A stretch of DNA of 29,897 nt from Odoribacter sp. (GCA_020024465.1 JAHHTT010000028.1:1-29897), one strand, 5' to 3'. Numbered from the stretch's first letter, positions 6,611 to 15,683 are shown. Notes: a model not told the origin generated them from the letters alone. A program made the numbers and translations.

Positions 6611-8107
6611 ATGGCAGGAATTAAAAGTTTGGCAAAAGATACAGCCATTTATGGCTTAAGCAGCATCATCGGGAAATTTCTAAACTGGTGTCTGACTCCA
6701 CTTTACACTTATCTTCTGATTCCGGAAGAATATGGTGTGATTGTCAATCTGTATGCTTGGATTGGCTTGATGCTGGTTTTGCTCACCTATGGATTGGAAA
6801 CAGGATTTTTCCGTTTTGCCAACGATCCGGATAAAGGCAACCCGCAAATAGTGTATGCCACTTGTATGATTTCCTTAGGTGTCACCACCTCCTTATTTCT
6901 CGGATTGGTATTCGGCTTCCTAAATCCGCTATCCGACCTGCTCCAAAGTGATGCACATCCAGAATATGTCGCCTTCATTGCCATTATCATCGCTCTTGAT
7001 GTATTCAGTGCACTGCCCTTTGCATATCTGCGCTATCGCTTACGGCCATTACGTTTTGCAGCACTAAAACTTCTGAATATCGGGCTGACCATTTTTTTCA
7101 ACATTTTCTTTCTGGTTATTTGCCCTAGAATTTATACCAATCATGCAGAATGGATTAATTGGTTCTACAATCCGGATTACGGTGTTGGCTACATCCTTGT
7201 TTCCAATGTACTCACTTCAGGCATTGTTTTATTAATGCTCCTGCCTGAAATTATCCATATACGGTGGCGGTTCCGATTTCAATTGCTACAACAGATACTG
7301 CATTATTCATTCCCTCTACTGGTGCTCGGACTGGCAGGTATGCTCAATCAGAATTTTGACAAGATTCTTTATACTTATCTGGTTCCGGATGCTGCCGAAG
7401 CTTCCCGTCAATTGGGCATTTATGGAGCGAATGCAAAAATTGCCGTCGTCATGATTATGTTCACACAAGCATTCCGTTATGCTTACGAACCTTTTATTTT
7501 TGCCCGCTCTAAAGGCGAGGATAAACGGACAACTTACGCTCTTGCAATGAAATACTTTATCATTGTTGATTTGTTTATATTTCTAGGTGTTATGTTCTAT
7601 CTGGACATCATCCGTTATTTCATTGACCCACGTTATTTTGAAGGTTTAAAGGTCGTGCCGGTCATCATGATGGCAGAGTTGTTTTCCGGAATATTTTTCA
7701 ATCTGTCATTATGGTATAAATTGACCGACCGTACACAATGGGGAGTCTATTTTTCACTCATCGGACTGGCAATCATCGTTGCAGCCAATTTGATTTTCGT
7801 CCCGCGCTTCGGTTATGTCGCCTGTGCCTGGGCTGCATTTGCATGTTATTTTGCCATGATGTTCATTTCGTGGATTGTCGGACAAAAATTCTACCCCATC
7901 AATTATGATTTAAAGGGCATTGCAAAATATATGGGTGTAGCATTCATTCTATATTTCATCAGTATATGGATCAACATAGATAACCTGATATTTCGCCTGA
8001 CATTTAAAACCGGCCTGCTTGCCATTTATCTGATTTATTTAATTAAGAAAGATTTACCATTAAATGAAATTCCGATTTTAAATCGTATTTTCCACAAATA
8101 CAATTAA
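6611..8107 (+). CDS. Polysaccharide (Wzx-like) flippase / lipopolysaccharide biosynthesis membrane protein
   Basis: The protein has about 498 residues with a run of hydrophobic helices over nearly its whole length, consistent with the 12-14-helix MOP/MATE-like fold. The N-terminus MAGIKSLAKDTAIYGLSSII and the following LTPLYTYLLIPEEYGVIV are characteristic of the oligosaccharide flippase group (PF01943-type with a polysaccharide-synthesis C-terminal region). It would move lipid-linked glycan units across the inner membrane. I chose ATG 6611, although ATG 6599 is in frame and possible. The TTG at 6575 overlaps the promoter and is unlikely. The DUF389 gene follows after 30 nt on the same strand, so the two are probably cotranscribed. 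No glycosyltransferase cluster surrounds it. Confidence 0.88.
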   Translation: MAGIKSLAKDTAIYGLSSIIGKFLNWCLTPLYTYLLIPEEYGVIVNLYAWIGLMLVLLTYGLETGFFRFANDPDKGNPQIVYATCMISLGVTTSLFLGLVFGFLNPLSDLLQSDAHPEYVAFIAIIIALDVFSALPFAYLRYRLRPLRFAALKLLNIGLTIFFNIFFLVICPRIYTNHAEWINWFYNPDYGVGYILVSNVLTSGIVLLMLLPEIIHIRWRFRFQLLQQILHYSFPLLVLGLAGMLNQNFDKILYTYLVPDAAEASRQLGIYGANAKIAVVMIMFTQAFRYAYEPFIFARSKGEDKRTTYALAMKYFIIVDLFIFLGVMFYLDIIRYFIDPRYFEGLKVVPVIMMAELFSGIFFNLSLWYKLTDRTQWGVYFSLIGLAIIVAANLIFVPRFGYVACAWAAFACYFAMMFISWIVGQKFYPINYDLKGIAKYMGVAFILYFISIWINIDNLIFRLTFKTGLLAIYLIYLIKKDLPLNEIPILNRIFHKYN

Positions 8108-8137
8108 TTTTTAATCATATTTTGTATATAAACAATT

Positions 8138-9502
8138 ATGCCACGAACAGATATTATCTCACGAGCCAAAAGCCACTTAAACAATATTTTCGACCCTTCA
8201 GAAGAAAAGGAAAATGAATCAGAAACTATTGAAAACATTCTAAACAGCATCAATTTCCGAGGGAGTAACCTTTGGATATTGATATTTGCTATTTTTATTG
8301 CCTCAATAGGTCTGAATGTCAATTCGACAGCCGTTATCATCGGAGCTATGTTAATCTCCCCTTTAATGGGCCCCATCATGGGCATTGGTTTCGGTCTAGG
8401 CATTAATGATTTTGAACTTATCAAAAAGGCATTTCGTAATCTTTCAATTGCCACTATTTTTGGAATACTTACCTCTACACTTTATTTTCTGATCTCTCCA
8501 CTTAATGAAGCGCGCTCAGAATTATTAGCCAGGACAACTCCCACTATTTACGATGTCTTAATCGCTTTCTTTGGCGGATTGACCGGCATTATAGCTTCCA
8601 GTACCAAACGTAAAGGTAACGTTATTCCCGGAGTTGCCATTGCAACAGCTCTCATGCCCCCTCTTTGTACAGCAGGATTCGGCATTGCCAGCGGGAATCT
8701 CAATTATTTTTTTGGAGCATTCTATCTTTATATGATCAATTCAGTATTCATTGCTTTTGCGACGACATTAGGGGTTAAACTGATGCATTTTAAAAAGAAA
8801 ATATTTGTTGATAAAGCACGCGAAAAGAAAGTTCAGCATATTGTTTATACTATACTGATTATTACTATCGTACCGAGTGTGCATATTACCTATACCATGA
8901 TTGAAAAAAATATTTTCGAAAACAATGCCACCCGTTTTATCAGCAATGAAATCAAGTTTCCCAATACATTTATTGTTAACAGAAGCATTCATAAAGACAG
9001 TATTGCCGTTACACTGATTGGTAAAGAAATTCCAGAAGACTATATCGGAATTCTTCATCAGAAATTGGCCCATTATCATTTAGAAGAATGTAAATTACAC
9101 ATCGAGCAAGGTCTCAACAAAGAAAAAGAGGAACAGCCGACGGATGAATTGAGCAAACTTGTGCTACAAGATTTCTACAAACAAAGCCGTCAACAGACTC
9201 AACGCCAGGAAGAAGAAATCATACAGTTACGAAAACAACTGGAAAGTTATATCAGTTATGATTCGTTAAGCCAAGTGATTGCTCCAGAAATACAAGTGCT
9301 CTTTCCGGACATAACCAATATCGCATTGTCGCAAGTTATACGCTATCACATAACGGAAAATCAACGTGATACATTATCTGTTGCTATACTAAAATATCAA
9401 CACAAAACAGAAAAAAACAAGGAGGAACAGTTCCACCAATGGCTATCAACACGCTTGCATGTTAATCCTGAAAAATTAATTATCTTGAAACAAGAAAAAT
9501 AG
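8138..9502 (+). CDS. DUF389 (TIGR00341-like) multi-pass membrane protein
   Basis: A hydrophilic N-terminal segment (1-45) leads into about six transmembrane helices. They carry the conserved DUF389 signatures STAVIIGAMLISPLMGPIMG and PGVAIATALMPPLCTAGFG. After about residue 230 there is a soluble C-terminal part (about 220 residues) with a glutamine/glutamate-rich coiled-coil-like stretch near 330-370. That tail is longer than in minimal DUF389 proteins. Function is not established; the family is often described as a putative hydrophobic domain protein or transporter. The start ATG at 8138 is 30 nt after the flippase stop. The gene ends 5 nt from the convergent cobalamin adenosyltransferase gene. 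Confidence 0.88.
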   Translation: MPRTDIISRAKSHLNNIFDPSEEKENESETIENILNSINFRGSNLWILIFAIFIASIGLNVNSTAVIIGAMLISPLMGPIMGIGFGLGINDFELIKKAFRNLSIATIFGILTSTLYFLISPLNEARSELLARTTPTIYDVLIAFFGGLTGIIASSTKRKGNVIPGVAIATALMPPLCTAGFGIASGNLNYFFGAFYLYMINSVFIAFATTLGVKLMHFKKKIFVDKAREKKVQHIVYTILIITIVPSVHITYTMIEKNIFENNATRFISNEIKFPNTFIVNRSIHKDSIAVTLIGKEIPEDYIGILHQKLAHYHLEECKLHIEQGLNKEKEEQPTDELSKLVLQDFYKQSRQQTQRQEEEIIQLRKQLESYISYDSLSQVIAPEIQVLFPDITNIALSQVIRYHITENQRDTLSVAILKYQHKTEKNKEEQFHQWLSTRLHVNPEKLIILKQEK

Positions 9503-9507
9503 AAAGC

Positions 9508-10056
9508 CTATTTTCGGGCTTCCCATTTCATCTCTTCGATACCTTCATCGTAAGCAATCTTACGTGAAAGCATAAAAAGGTAGTCAGATAGACGGTTTAT
9601 ATATTTCAATAATAATTCGTCAACTTCGGCTTGTACAGACAAATCAAGAATCCGACGCTCTGCCCTTCGACAAATTGTACGAGCCAGATGACAGAAAGAA
9701 ACTGCCAGGCTGTCACCACCAGGCAATACAAACGCTCTCATGGGAGGCAATTCGGCATCCATACGGTCTATCGCCTGCTCCAATAGTATAATATCTGTTT
9801 CACGGATGCATACTTTCACCTGTAAATCAGAAGGATCAGTCGCCAGATTCCCTCCGACATCAAACAAACGACGTTGTATCTCCACTAATTCATCTGACAT
9901 AGGTACATTCAATTTACATGAACGCACCATGCCGATACAACTGTTCAATTCATCGATGGTTCCATATGCTTCCAAACGTGCACTGTTTTTAGGAATTCTT
10001 TGACCTCCTACCAATGAAGTCGTACCTTTATCTCCTGTCTTTGTATAGATTTTCAT
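9508..10056 (-). CDS. Cob(I)alamin adenosyltransferase, PduO type
   Basis: The 182 residues match the ATP:cob(I)alamin adenosyltransferase family (PduO/ATR). The N-terminal ATP loop is KIYTKTGDKGTTSLVGG. Then come YGTIDELNSCIGM and the C-terminal helices with CRRAERRI and YINRLSDYLFMLSR. It converts cob(I)alamin to adenosylcobalamin, the cofactor of methylmalonyl-CoA mutase and similar enzymes. It follows the methyltransferase-like gene by 21 nt on the minus strand. I saw no cobalamin riboswitch and no other B12 gene here. Known relatives carry the symbols pduO, cobO-like or mmaB, so I leave the symbol blank. Confidence 0.95.
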   Translation of the reverse strand: MKIYTKTGDKGTTSLVGGQRIPKNSARLEAYGTIDELNSCIGMVRSCKLNVPMSDELVEIQRRLFDVGGNLATDPSDLQVKVCIRETDIILLEQAIDRMDAELPPMRAFVLPGGDSLAVSFCHLARTICRRAERRILDLSVQAEVDELLLKYINRLSDYLFMLSRKIAYDEGIEEMKWEARK

Positions 10057-10077
10057 AATATATTAAACAATTAGAAA

Positions 10078-10644
10078 TCAAATAATCAATCTATATTTTC
10101 CCTTTTGAATTTTTGTGTCAAAAAACAATAAACCATACCACATCATATCAACAGAAACGGTAGCACGCTCACTTAACAATCGCCACAGACAAGCATGTCC
10201 GGCATCTTTATATATATCTGCAATCACTACGCATTTAGGTTCATTCTTTATCCAGTCCTCATCATTGAAAAGATTTATATTCATCAATGTCCGACGTCCG
10301 ATATAAACAAAATCTGCATCAGCCAAACGATCCGGTACATCACTGATATCAGCCTCCTGATATACCATCGAAAGATAGCTTGCCAATAGTGAAGAGTTTA
10401 AACCAAGACAAACAATCCTATGAACATGCAGATGGCGAATCAAGCGTGCCAACAAACGAAATACTTTTCGCTCCTGCCGATTTAATATATTAGCCTGCTC
10501 CAATTCAACCGGATAAGAAAATTGTTTCTCCCGGTCACGAATCACATTCAATATCAGATTGAACATAAAAGGTGAATGCACACCATAACCTCTTTTGTGC
10601 CTAAAGCGTATTGCATGTTTGAGTCTTTCTTTCAAATACCCCAT
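10078..10644 (-). CDS. Methyltransferase-like protein, probably degenerate (unknown function)
   Basis: The protein has 188 residues from ATG 10644 (MGYLKERLKHAIRF). A longer frame begins with TTG at 10680 but adds only a hydrophobic stretch. The N-terminal RGYGVHSPFMFNLI motif is typical of a Bacteroidetes family annotated as SAM-dependent methyltransferase. The middle (about 85-150) resembles a Rossmann-like alternation (RIVCLGLNSSLLASYL, DADFVYIG, CVVIADIY). The glycine-rich SAM loop is not clear, because CLGLNSS replaces a GxGxG-like run. It is probably co-transcribed with the downstream cobalamin adenosyltransferase gene. Catalytic activity is doubtful; an inactive family member is possible. 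Confidence 0.7.
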   Translation of the reverse strand: MGYLKERLKHAIRFRHKRGYGVHSPFMFNLILNVIRDREKQFSYPVELEQANILNRQERKVFRLLARLIRHLHVHRIVCLGLNSSLLASYLSMVYQEADISDVPDRLADADFVYIGRRTLMNINLFNDEDWIKNEPKCVVIADIYKDAGHACLWRLLSERATVSVDMMWYGLLFFDTKIQKGKYRLII

Positions 10645-10688
10645 TGCAAAAATTGTTATTAACAAAGCAAATTTAAACAATTAAACTG

Positions 10689-10696
10689 TATATTTG
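10689..10696 (+). promoter_or_regulatory. recG promoter -7 box
   Basis: TATATTTG on the plus strand ends 20 nt before the TTG start codon of recG. No TTG was found at the usual -33 spacing. Confidence 0.5.
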
Positions 10697-10716
10697 AATC
10701 GTTATTATATAAAGAT

Positions 10717-12816
10717 TTGGAACTATCCGGTTTAAATATCAAATTTCTACCCGGCGTTGGTGAAAAAAAAGCCGCAGTACTATTAGAAGAACTGGGGATA
10801 GAGAGTTATGAAGATATGCTATACCACGTGCCTTATAAATACATAGACCGTAGTAAAATATATAAAATCTCAGAACTTAACAACCAACTCCCTTACATTC
10901 AAATCAAAGCAAAGATTCGTAACTTACAAACAACAGGAACCGGTAACGGTCAGAGAATGACTGCCATCGCCTATGATGAAAGCGGCTCATTAAAACTGGT
11001 ATGGTTCAAAGGCTTTAAATATTTAACCCATCAACTGGATATCAACCAGGAATATCTGATTTTCGGACAACCGTCATTATTTAATAATCAGCTGAATATT
11101 GTACACCCTGAAATAGACAACTTTGAAAAAGTTTCTCCGCTATTGGTAGGTTTCCAGGCAATCTACCCCACCTCGGAAAAAATGAAAAAAGCATTCTTGA
11201 ATTCTAAAACTATAAGTAAAATTCAAGCAACCATATTCAAAACTCTTAAAATTAAAATTCCAGAGACACTCCCTTTCTGGTTTATCCAGCAACATAAATT
11301 ATTATACCTACACGAAGCCTTATACAACATTCATTTTCCCAAATCTCCTGAAATATTGCGTAAAGCGATTTACCGCCTTAAATTCGAAGAACTTTTCTAT
11401 ATACAACTGAATATACTAAAATTAAAATATAAACGGAAAACAGCCTTCAAAGGACATGTTTTCATTACAATAGGAGACTATTTCAATACCTTTTACAAAC
11501 AATATATCCCTTTCGACCTCACAAATGCACAAAAACGCGTAATCAAAGAAATCAGACAAGATTGTGGGTCAGGGAAACAAATGAACAGATTGTTGCAAGG
11601 AGATGTCGGTAGCGGCAAAACACTGGTTGCGATAATGTGTATGTTAATGGCATTGGATAATTGTTATCAAACCTGTCTCATGGCACCAACAGAAATTCTT
11701 GCTACCCAACACTATGAAACCGTCAACAGCATGCTACATGAATTAGGAATCTCTGTTGCTTTACTGACAGGGTCTACCCGCAAGAAAGAACGAGAAGCAA
11801 TTCATCAGGGATTGCAAGATGGGTCATTACAAATTCTTATAGGAACTCATGCCCTATTAGAGGATGTAGTAATCTTTAAGAATATCGGACTTGTCATTAT
11901 TGATGAACAACACCGGTTCGGTGTTGCCCAACGGGCAAAACTTTGGCAAAAGAACAACATTCCACCACATATTTTAGTCATGACAGCTACTCCTATCCCT
12001 CGAACTCTCGCCATGACATTATACGGAGATTTAGATGTATCCGTCATTGACGAATTACCTCCTGGACGCAAACCCATCACGACCTTACACACATACGACA
12101 GAAAACGGCAGGATATATTCCGTTTTATCGAAAAAGAACTGGAAAAAGGAAGGCAAGCATACATTGTATATCCCTTAATTTCTGAATCCGAAAAATTCGA
12201 TTTTCGCGATCTTGAAGCAGGGTTCGAGCAAATCAACAACTACTTTCTACCCAAAGGATACAAAACAGGTATACTACACGGTAAACTTAAACCGGCAGAA
12301 AAAGATGCTGAAATGCGCCGTTTTGTAAATGCTGAAACAAAAATACTGGTAGCTACAACGGTCATTGAGGTGGGAGTAAATGTTCCAAATGCTTCCATAA
12401 TGGTCATTGAAAGTGCAGAACGTTTCGGGCTTTCCCAACTACACCAACTTCGAGGACGAGTAGGTCGTGGCGCAGACCAATCTTACTGTATATTAATGAC
12501 ATCATACAAGATTTCCAACGATTCAAGAAAACGTATTGAAACAATGACATCAACAAATGATGGATTTGAGATTGCCGAAGCCGACCTAAAACTTCGAGGA
12601 CCAGGTGATATAGAAGGAACTCAACAAAGCGGACTTACCTGTAGTTTAAAAGTTGCAAACCTCGGCAAGGATGCAATTATTCTCAATGAGGCTTCGCTCG
12701 TTGCAAATAGAATTTTAGAAAAAGATCCCAATTTACAAAATGAAGAAAATCAAATTTTTGCTTCACAAATCAAACGTTTATTCAAAACTAAAATCACCTG
12801 GCATTACATCAGTTAA
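10717..12816 (+). CDS. recG: ATP-dependent DNA helicase RecG
   Basis: The 699-residue length is normal for RecG. The N-terminal wedge/OB region (about 1-170) begins LNIKFLPGVGEKKA and has YHVPYKYIDRS. The superfamily 2 motor follows, with Walker A GDVGSGKT (about 295), the DEQH box in IIDEQHRFGV (about 395), TATPIPRTLAM, the motif VATTVIEVGVNVPNA and QLRGRVGRG. RecG remodels stalled replication forks and drives branch migration of Holliday junctions. The start appears to be TTG at 10717. No ATG lies in frame between the promoter at 10689 and the conserved GLNIKFLPGVG. The gene ends at a perfect 13-bp hairpin shared with the convergent DUF3332 gene. Confidence 0.96.
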   Translation: MELSGLNIKFLPGVGEKKAAVLLEELGIESYEDMLYHVPYKYIDRSKIYKISELNNQLPYIQIKAKIRNLQTTGTGNGQRMTAIAYDESGSLKLVWFKGFKYLTHQLDINQEYLIFGQPSLFNNQLNIVHPEIDNFEKVSPLLVGFQAIYPTSEKMKKAFLNSKTISKIQATIFKTLKIKIPETLPFWFIQQHKLLYLHEALYNIHFPKSPEILRKAIYRLKFEELFYIQLNILKLKYKRKTAFKGHVFITIGDYFNTFYKQYIPFDLTNAQKRVIKEIRQDCGSGKQMNRLLQGDVGSGKTLVAIMCMLMALDNCYQTCLMAPTEILATQHYETVNSMLHELGISVALLTGSTRKKEREAIHQGLQDGSLQILIGTHALLEDVVIFKNIGLVIIDEQHRFGVAQRAKLWQKNNIPPHILVMTATPIPRTLAMTLYGDLDVSVIDELPPGRKPITTLHTYDRKRQDIFRFIEKELEKGRQAYIVYPLISESEKFDFRDLEAGFEQINNYFLPKGYKTGILHGKLKPAEKDAEMRRFVNAETKILVATTVIEVGVNVPNASIMVIESAERFGLSQLHQLRGRVGRGADQSYCILMTSYKISNDSRKRIETMTSTNDGFEIAEADLKLRGPGDIEGTQQSGLTCSLKVANLGKDAIILNEASLVANRILEKDPNLQNEENQIFASQIKRLFKTKITWHYIS

Positions 12817-12849
12817 AAAGAGCTGAAAACGCCAATCGTTTTCAGCTCT
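12814..12849 (-). terminator. Hairpin terminator between recG and the DUF3332 gene
   Basis: Arms of 13 bp at 12819-12831 (AGAGCTGAAAACG) and 12837-12849 pair perfectly around a 5-nt loop. On the minus strand the stem is followed by TTTTT (12818-12814), so it terminates the DUF3332 transcript. On the plus strand the U-run is lacking, but the stem may still block or stabilise the recG end. Confidence 0.75.
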
Positions 12850-12868
12850 CAAAATTTCATGCTATTCT

Positions 12869-13312
12869 TTATTCAACAGCCAAGCCCTTCACTTCACCAT
12901 TCATCTGATACCATTTTTCTTCTTCCGGAAAATATCTGAAATCTACTTTCTCGTCAGAATCCTTAGCTGCTACAGTCATATTATTTTTAGATTTAATAAC
13001 CTGATACATTTTACCATCATGTATGACATCCTGTATTTCCACCTCTCCTTCTTTCATTGAAATGGGGTTATTCCCTCCCCAGAATTCGATAGAATTAAAA
13101 ATAAGTCCATCAGCAAGCATACATACAGAATATGCCTGTATTACTGCAAGTCCAATGAATGACAACTCATTGACAAATTTCTTATTAGAAATCTGACCAT
13201 TCCAGTTATGTAATTTAGAGGTTAAACGGAAGGGACCGTAGCAACCTGTCAATGAAGGCGCTGACACTGCTAATAAAGCAATAATCAATACTTTTTTCAT
13301 GTTTCTTTTCAT
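12869..13312 (-). CDS. DUF3332 lipoprotein
   Basis: The 147 residues start MKRNMKKVLIIALLAVSAPS. The signal peptide ends in a lipobox LTGC, so the mature protein should be lipidated at Cys24. Downstream features YGPFRLTSKLHNWN, NELSFIGLAVIQAYSVCMLADGLIFNSIEFWGG and a C-terminal beta-rich part fit the DUF3332 family. The central segment (about 48-70) is hydrophobic and could be a second membrane contact. The function is unknown. The gene has its own well-formed promoter (13343-13373) and stands alone between aspA and the terminator shared with recG. The alternative start at Met5 (13300) gives the same mature protein. Confidence 0.85.
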   Translation of the reverse strand: MKRNMKKVLIIALLAVSAPSLTGCYGPFRLTSKLHNWNGQISNKKFVNELSFIGLAVIQAYSVCMLADGLIFNSIEFWGGNNPISMKEGEVEIQDVIHDGKMYQVIKSKNNMTVAAKDSDEKVDFRYFPEEEKWYQMNGEVKGLAVE

Positions 13313-13342
13313 AAATTCAATTATTTATGTGGTCTATTTATA

Positions 13343-13373
13343 CAAAACTAACACAAAAAAATTTATTAACAAA
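13343..13373 (-). promoter_or_regulatory. Promoter of the DUF3332 gene
   Basis: On the minus strand TTTG (13373-13370) is followed after a 19-bp spacer by TAGTTTTG (13350-13343). This is a complete Bacteroidetes -33/-7 pair. The predicted transcript begins near 13338, about 26 nt before ATG 13312. Confidence 0.75.
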
Positions 13374-13402
13374 GAAAACTCCAGCCATTTAAGCCAGAGT
13401 TT
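13370..13402 (-). terminator. aspA terminator
   Basis: The minus-strand RNA can fold 13402-13393 against 13385-13376 (AAACTC with GAGTTT, then two G-U and two G-C pairs). A T-rich tail TTTTCTTTG follows. The last TTTG of this tail is also the -33 element of the next gene. Confidence 0.6.
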
Positions 13403-13425
13403 ACTTTTATGCATTATAAAACTTC

Positions 13426-14838
13426 TTATTTTTTAATATAGAATTTATGAGGCTTGATCATATTTTCAGGCTTCAACAATTCATCTAACTCTTCTTTCGT
13501 AAGCAAGCCTTCTTCCAATACCAAATCATAAACACTACGATTTTCCTTCAATGCACGTTTAGCAATACGTGAAGAATTTTCATAGCCTAAAGTCGGATTC
13601 AATGCAGTTACAATACCGATGCTGTTCAACACCATCGTACGGCAACGGTCTACATTCACTGTAATGCCCTCTACACACAATGTACGCAAACGGTCCATAC
13701 CTTTCTGCAACATTTTAATTGAGCTGAAAATAGAATCAACCAACACCGGTTCCATTACATTCAACTGCAACTGACCAGCTTCTGCAGCAAAAGTCACAGT
13801 CAAGTCATTACCAATAACACGGAAGCAAATCTGATTAACGACCTCAGGAATAACAGGATTCACTTTACCCGGCATAATAGATGAACCCGGCTGCATCGGA
13901 GGCAGATTGATTTCGTTCAAACCGCAACGAGGGCCGCTTGACAATAAACGCAAATCACTACAAATCTTAGATAATTTCACAGCCATACGCTTCAATGCAG
14001 AAGAATACATAACAGCTGAACCGGCATCTGGAGTCGCCTCAATCAAATTGGATGCCAAGACGAATTCTTCTCCACTGATGATACGCAAATTTTTGATACA
14101 TTTTGCAGAGTATTCAGGTTCAGAATTGATTCCTGTTCCGATTGCTGTTGCACCCATATTTACTTCCAAAAACAATTTCGCATTTTGGTTCAAACGGTCA
14201 ACTTCCTCTTCCAAATTAGCGGCAAAAGCTTCAAATTCCTGGCCGACAGTCATAGGAACTGCATCCTGTAACTGGGTCCGTCCCATTTTGATGATTTCTT
14301 TGAACTCTTCTCCTTTAGCACGAAAAGCCTGGATCAACAATTTTAAATCAGCAACCAATTCTTCATTCATAAAAATGAAAGCCAATTTAAATGCAGTAGG
14401 GTATGCATCATTGGTCGACTGCGACATGTTCACATGGTTGTTGGGATGACAATACTGATATTCCCCTTTTTCATGTCCTAAAATTTCCAATGCACGGTTA
14501 GCTACCACTTCATTGATATTCATATTGGTTGAGGTTCCTGCTCCTCCCTGAATCAAGTCAACAGGGAATTGATCCTGCAGTTTACCGCTGATAATTTCTT
14601 CGCAAGCACGGGTAATAGCGTCAGCAATATCATCAGGAAGGATTCCCAATTCTTGGTTTGCTTTGGCTGCGGCCCATTTTACCATAGCCAATGCTTTTAC
14701 GTAATTTGGATAGTGACTGATAGTCAATCCGCTGATATTGTGAAAGTTTTCAATACCACGAAGCGTCTGGATTCCATAATATGCTTCTGCCGGCACTTCT
14801 TTTTCGCCTAATAAATCGTGTTCAATACGTGTTTTCAT
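13426..14838 (-). CDS. aspA: Aspartate ammonia-lyase (aspartase)
   Basis: The protein has 470 residues from ATG 14838. It belongs to the fumarase/aspartase superfamily. The signature loop is GSSIMPGKVNPVIPEVVNQI, with its catalytic serine. GAGTSTNMNINEVVANRALE and NHVNMSQSTNDAYPTAFKLA form the other two conserved regions. The N-terminus TRIEHDLLGEKEVPAEAYYGIQT favours aspartase over class II fumarase. It reversibly deaminates aspartate to fumarate and ammonia, feeding fumarate respiration or succinate formation in anaerobes. I rejected the longer frame to 14943 because the TAACTTTG promoter at 14890-14883 lies inside it. The leader from that promoter is about 40 nt. Confidence 0.94.
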   Translation of the reverse strand: MKTRIEHDLLGEKEVPAEAYYGIQTLRGIENFHNISGLTISHYPNYVKALAMVKWAAAKANQELGILPDDIADAITRACEEIISGKLQDQFPVDLIQGGAGTSTNMNINEVVANRALEILGHEKGEYQYCHPNNHVNMSQSTNDAYPTAFKLAFIFMNEELVADLKLLIQAFRAKGEEFKEIIKMGRTQLQDAVPMTVGQEFEAFAANLEEEVDRLNQNAKLFLEVNMGATAIGTGINSEPEYSAKCIKNLRIISGEEFVLASNLIEATPDAGSAVMYSSALKRMAVKLSKICSDLRLLSSGPRCGLNEINLPPMQPGSSIMPGKVNPVIPEVVNQICFRVIGNDLTVTFAAEAGQLQLNVMEPVLVDSIFSSIKMLQKGMDRLRTLCVEGITVNVDRCRTMVLNSIGIVTALNPTLGYENSSRIAKRALKENRSVYDLVLEEGLLTKEELDELLKPENMIKPHKFYIKK

Positions 14839-14882
14839 ATATTCACTATTTAAATTATTGTTTCCGTTTCCGAAAGACACCA

Positions 14883-14890
14883 CAAAGTTA
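14883..14890 (-). promoter_or_regulatory. aspA promoter -7 box
   Basis: TAACTTTG on the minus strand fits TAnnTTTG and sits about 45 nt upstream of ATG 14838. No -33 was found at ideal spacing. Confidence 0.55.
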
Positions 14891-15103
14891 AAAAATAAAA
14901 AATCATTACACATAACTTTCCTACAAAGAAAAAACTTATTCATTTTGTGTGAAAATCATGTAATACAAACGTTTACGAAACATTGAAGAATATTTAACAC
15001 TACTGTATTTCTAAAACATCCTTTTTTTACTGCTTTTGAAGATTCTTTTTCTTCCATATTTTTATCAGGAATCCTCTTATCAGTACCTCCTATAAAAAAT
15101 AAT

Positions 15104-15643
15104 TTACGCTCCTTCTGAATCTAAATCAATCATGTGTTCACAAACATCTTCCTCCACGACTTCTTGCTCCAAAGGCCGTAAATTTTCAGGAATCTGCTCT
15201 TCGTCTTCTCCAAAATAAGGGAATACATCCATAAATTGAGTATCTGTAATACTGCCAATTTCATAAGGCACAACAAAAGTTGAAAGACTCTTTTCCAAAT
15301 TCTCCAGAGCACGATTAATATTAGAGGCCGCCACCAAATAATATTGAAAAGAAGCTTTCTCTTTACCGCTTACTTCATCGGCGTCAATGATACCTACTTT
15401 TGCTTTATACCAACGGTCATCATTTTCATCTTCTGAGGGCACCAATTCCGTAATATTCGATTTTTTTAAGCTACTAATATAATAATCACCCGAAATCACT
15501 GATTCCATTTCATGTGTAATTCTACTTTCGGCTTCGGTATACGACATTGCATCCAAAAGATAAGCTTCATTTACCTTCTTACTCTTTCCCTCCTCATTCA
15601 CCTTCATATACTTAACCTTCGCTTCAAACCAATTTTCTGTCAT
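15104..15643 (-). CDS. DUF4494 family protein
   Basis: This acidic protein of 179 residues has no signal peptide or membrane helix, so it should be cytoplasmic. It appears to hold two related halves. Both have a W(F/Y)(E/K)AKV opening (NWFEAKVKYM near the start and RWYKAKVGII near 80), each followed by a strand-rich stretch and a helix (EAYLLDAMSYTEAESRI and QYYLVAASNINRALENL). This matches the Bacteroidetes-restricted DUF4494 family, whose function is unknown. It lies 40 nt downstream of the DUF3467 gene and is probably last in a galE-led transcript. The C-terminal 35 residues are strongly acidic. Confidence 0.85.
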   Translation of the reverse strand: MTENWFEAKVKYMKVNEEGKSKKVNEAYLLDAMSYTEAESRITHEMESVISGDYYISSLKKSNITELVPSEDENDDRWYKAKVGIIDADEVSGKEKASFQYYLVAASNINRALENLEKSLSTFVVPYEIGSITDTQFMDVFPYFGEDEEQIPENLRPLEQEVVEEDVCEHMIDLDSEGA

Positions 15644-15683
15644 GTTTTCCTTTTATTTCTGTTTATATCAATAATAATAGTTC

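Noticed and set aside
9502..9523. Terminator between DUF389 and the cobalamin adenosyltransferase gene
   Set aside because: Only a 5-bp stem (AAGCC/GGCTT) can be drawn and no clean T-run follows.
9508..10060. Cobalamin riboswitch near the adenosyltransferase gene
   Set aside because: The gene is internal to a transcript with a 21-nt gap, and no B12-box-like sequence or room for the aptamer is present.
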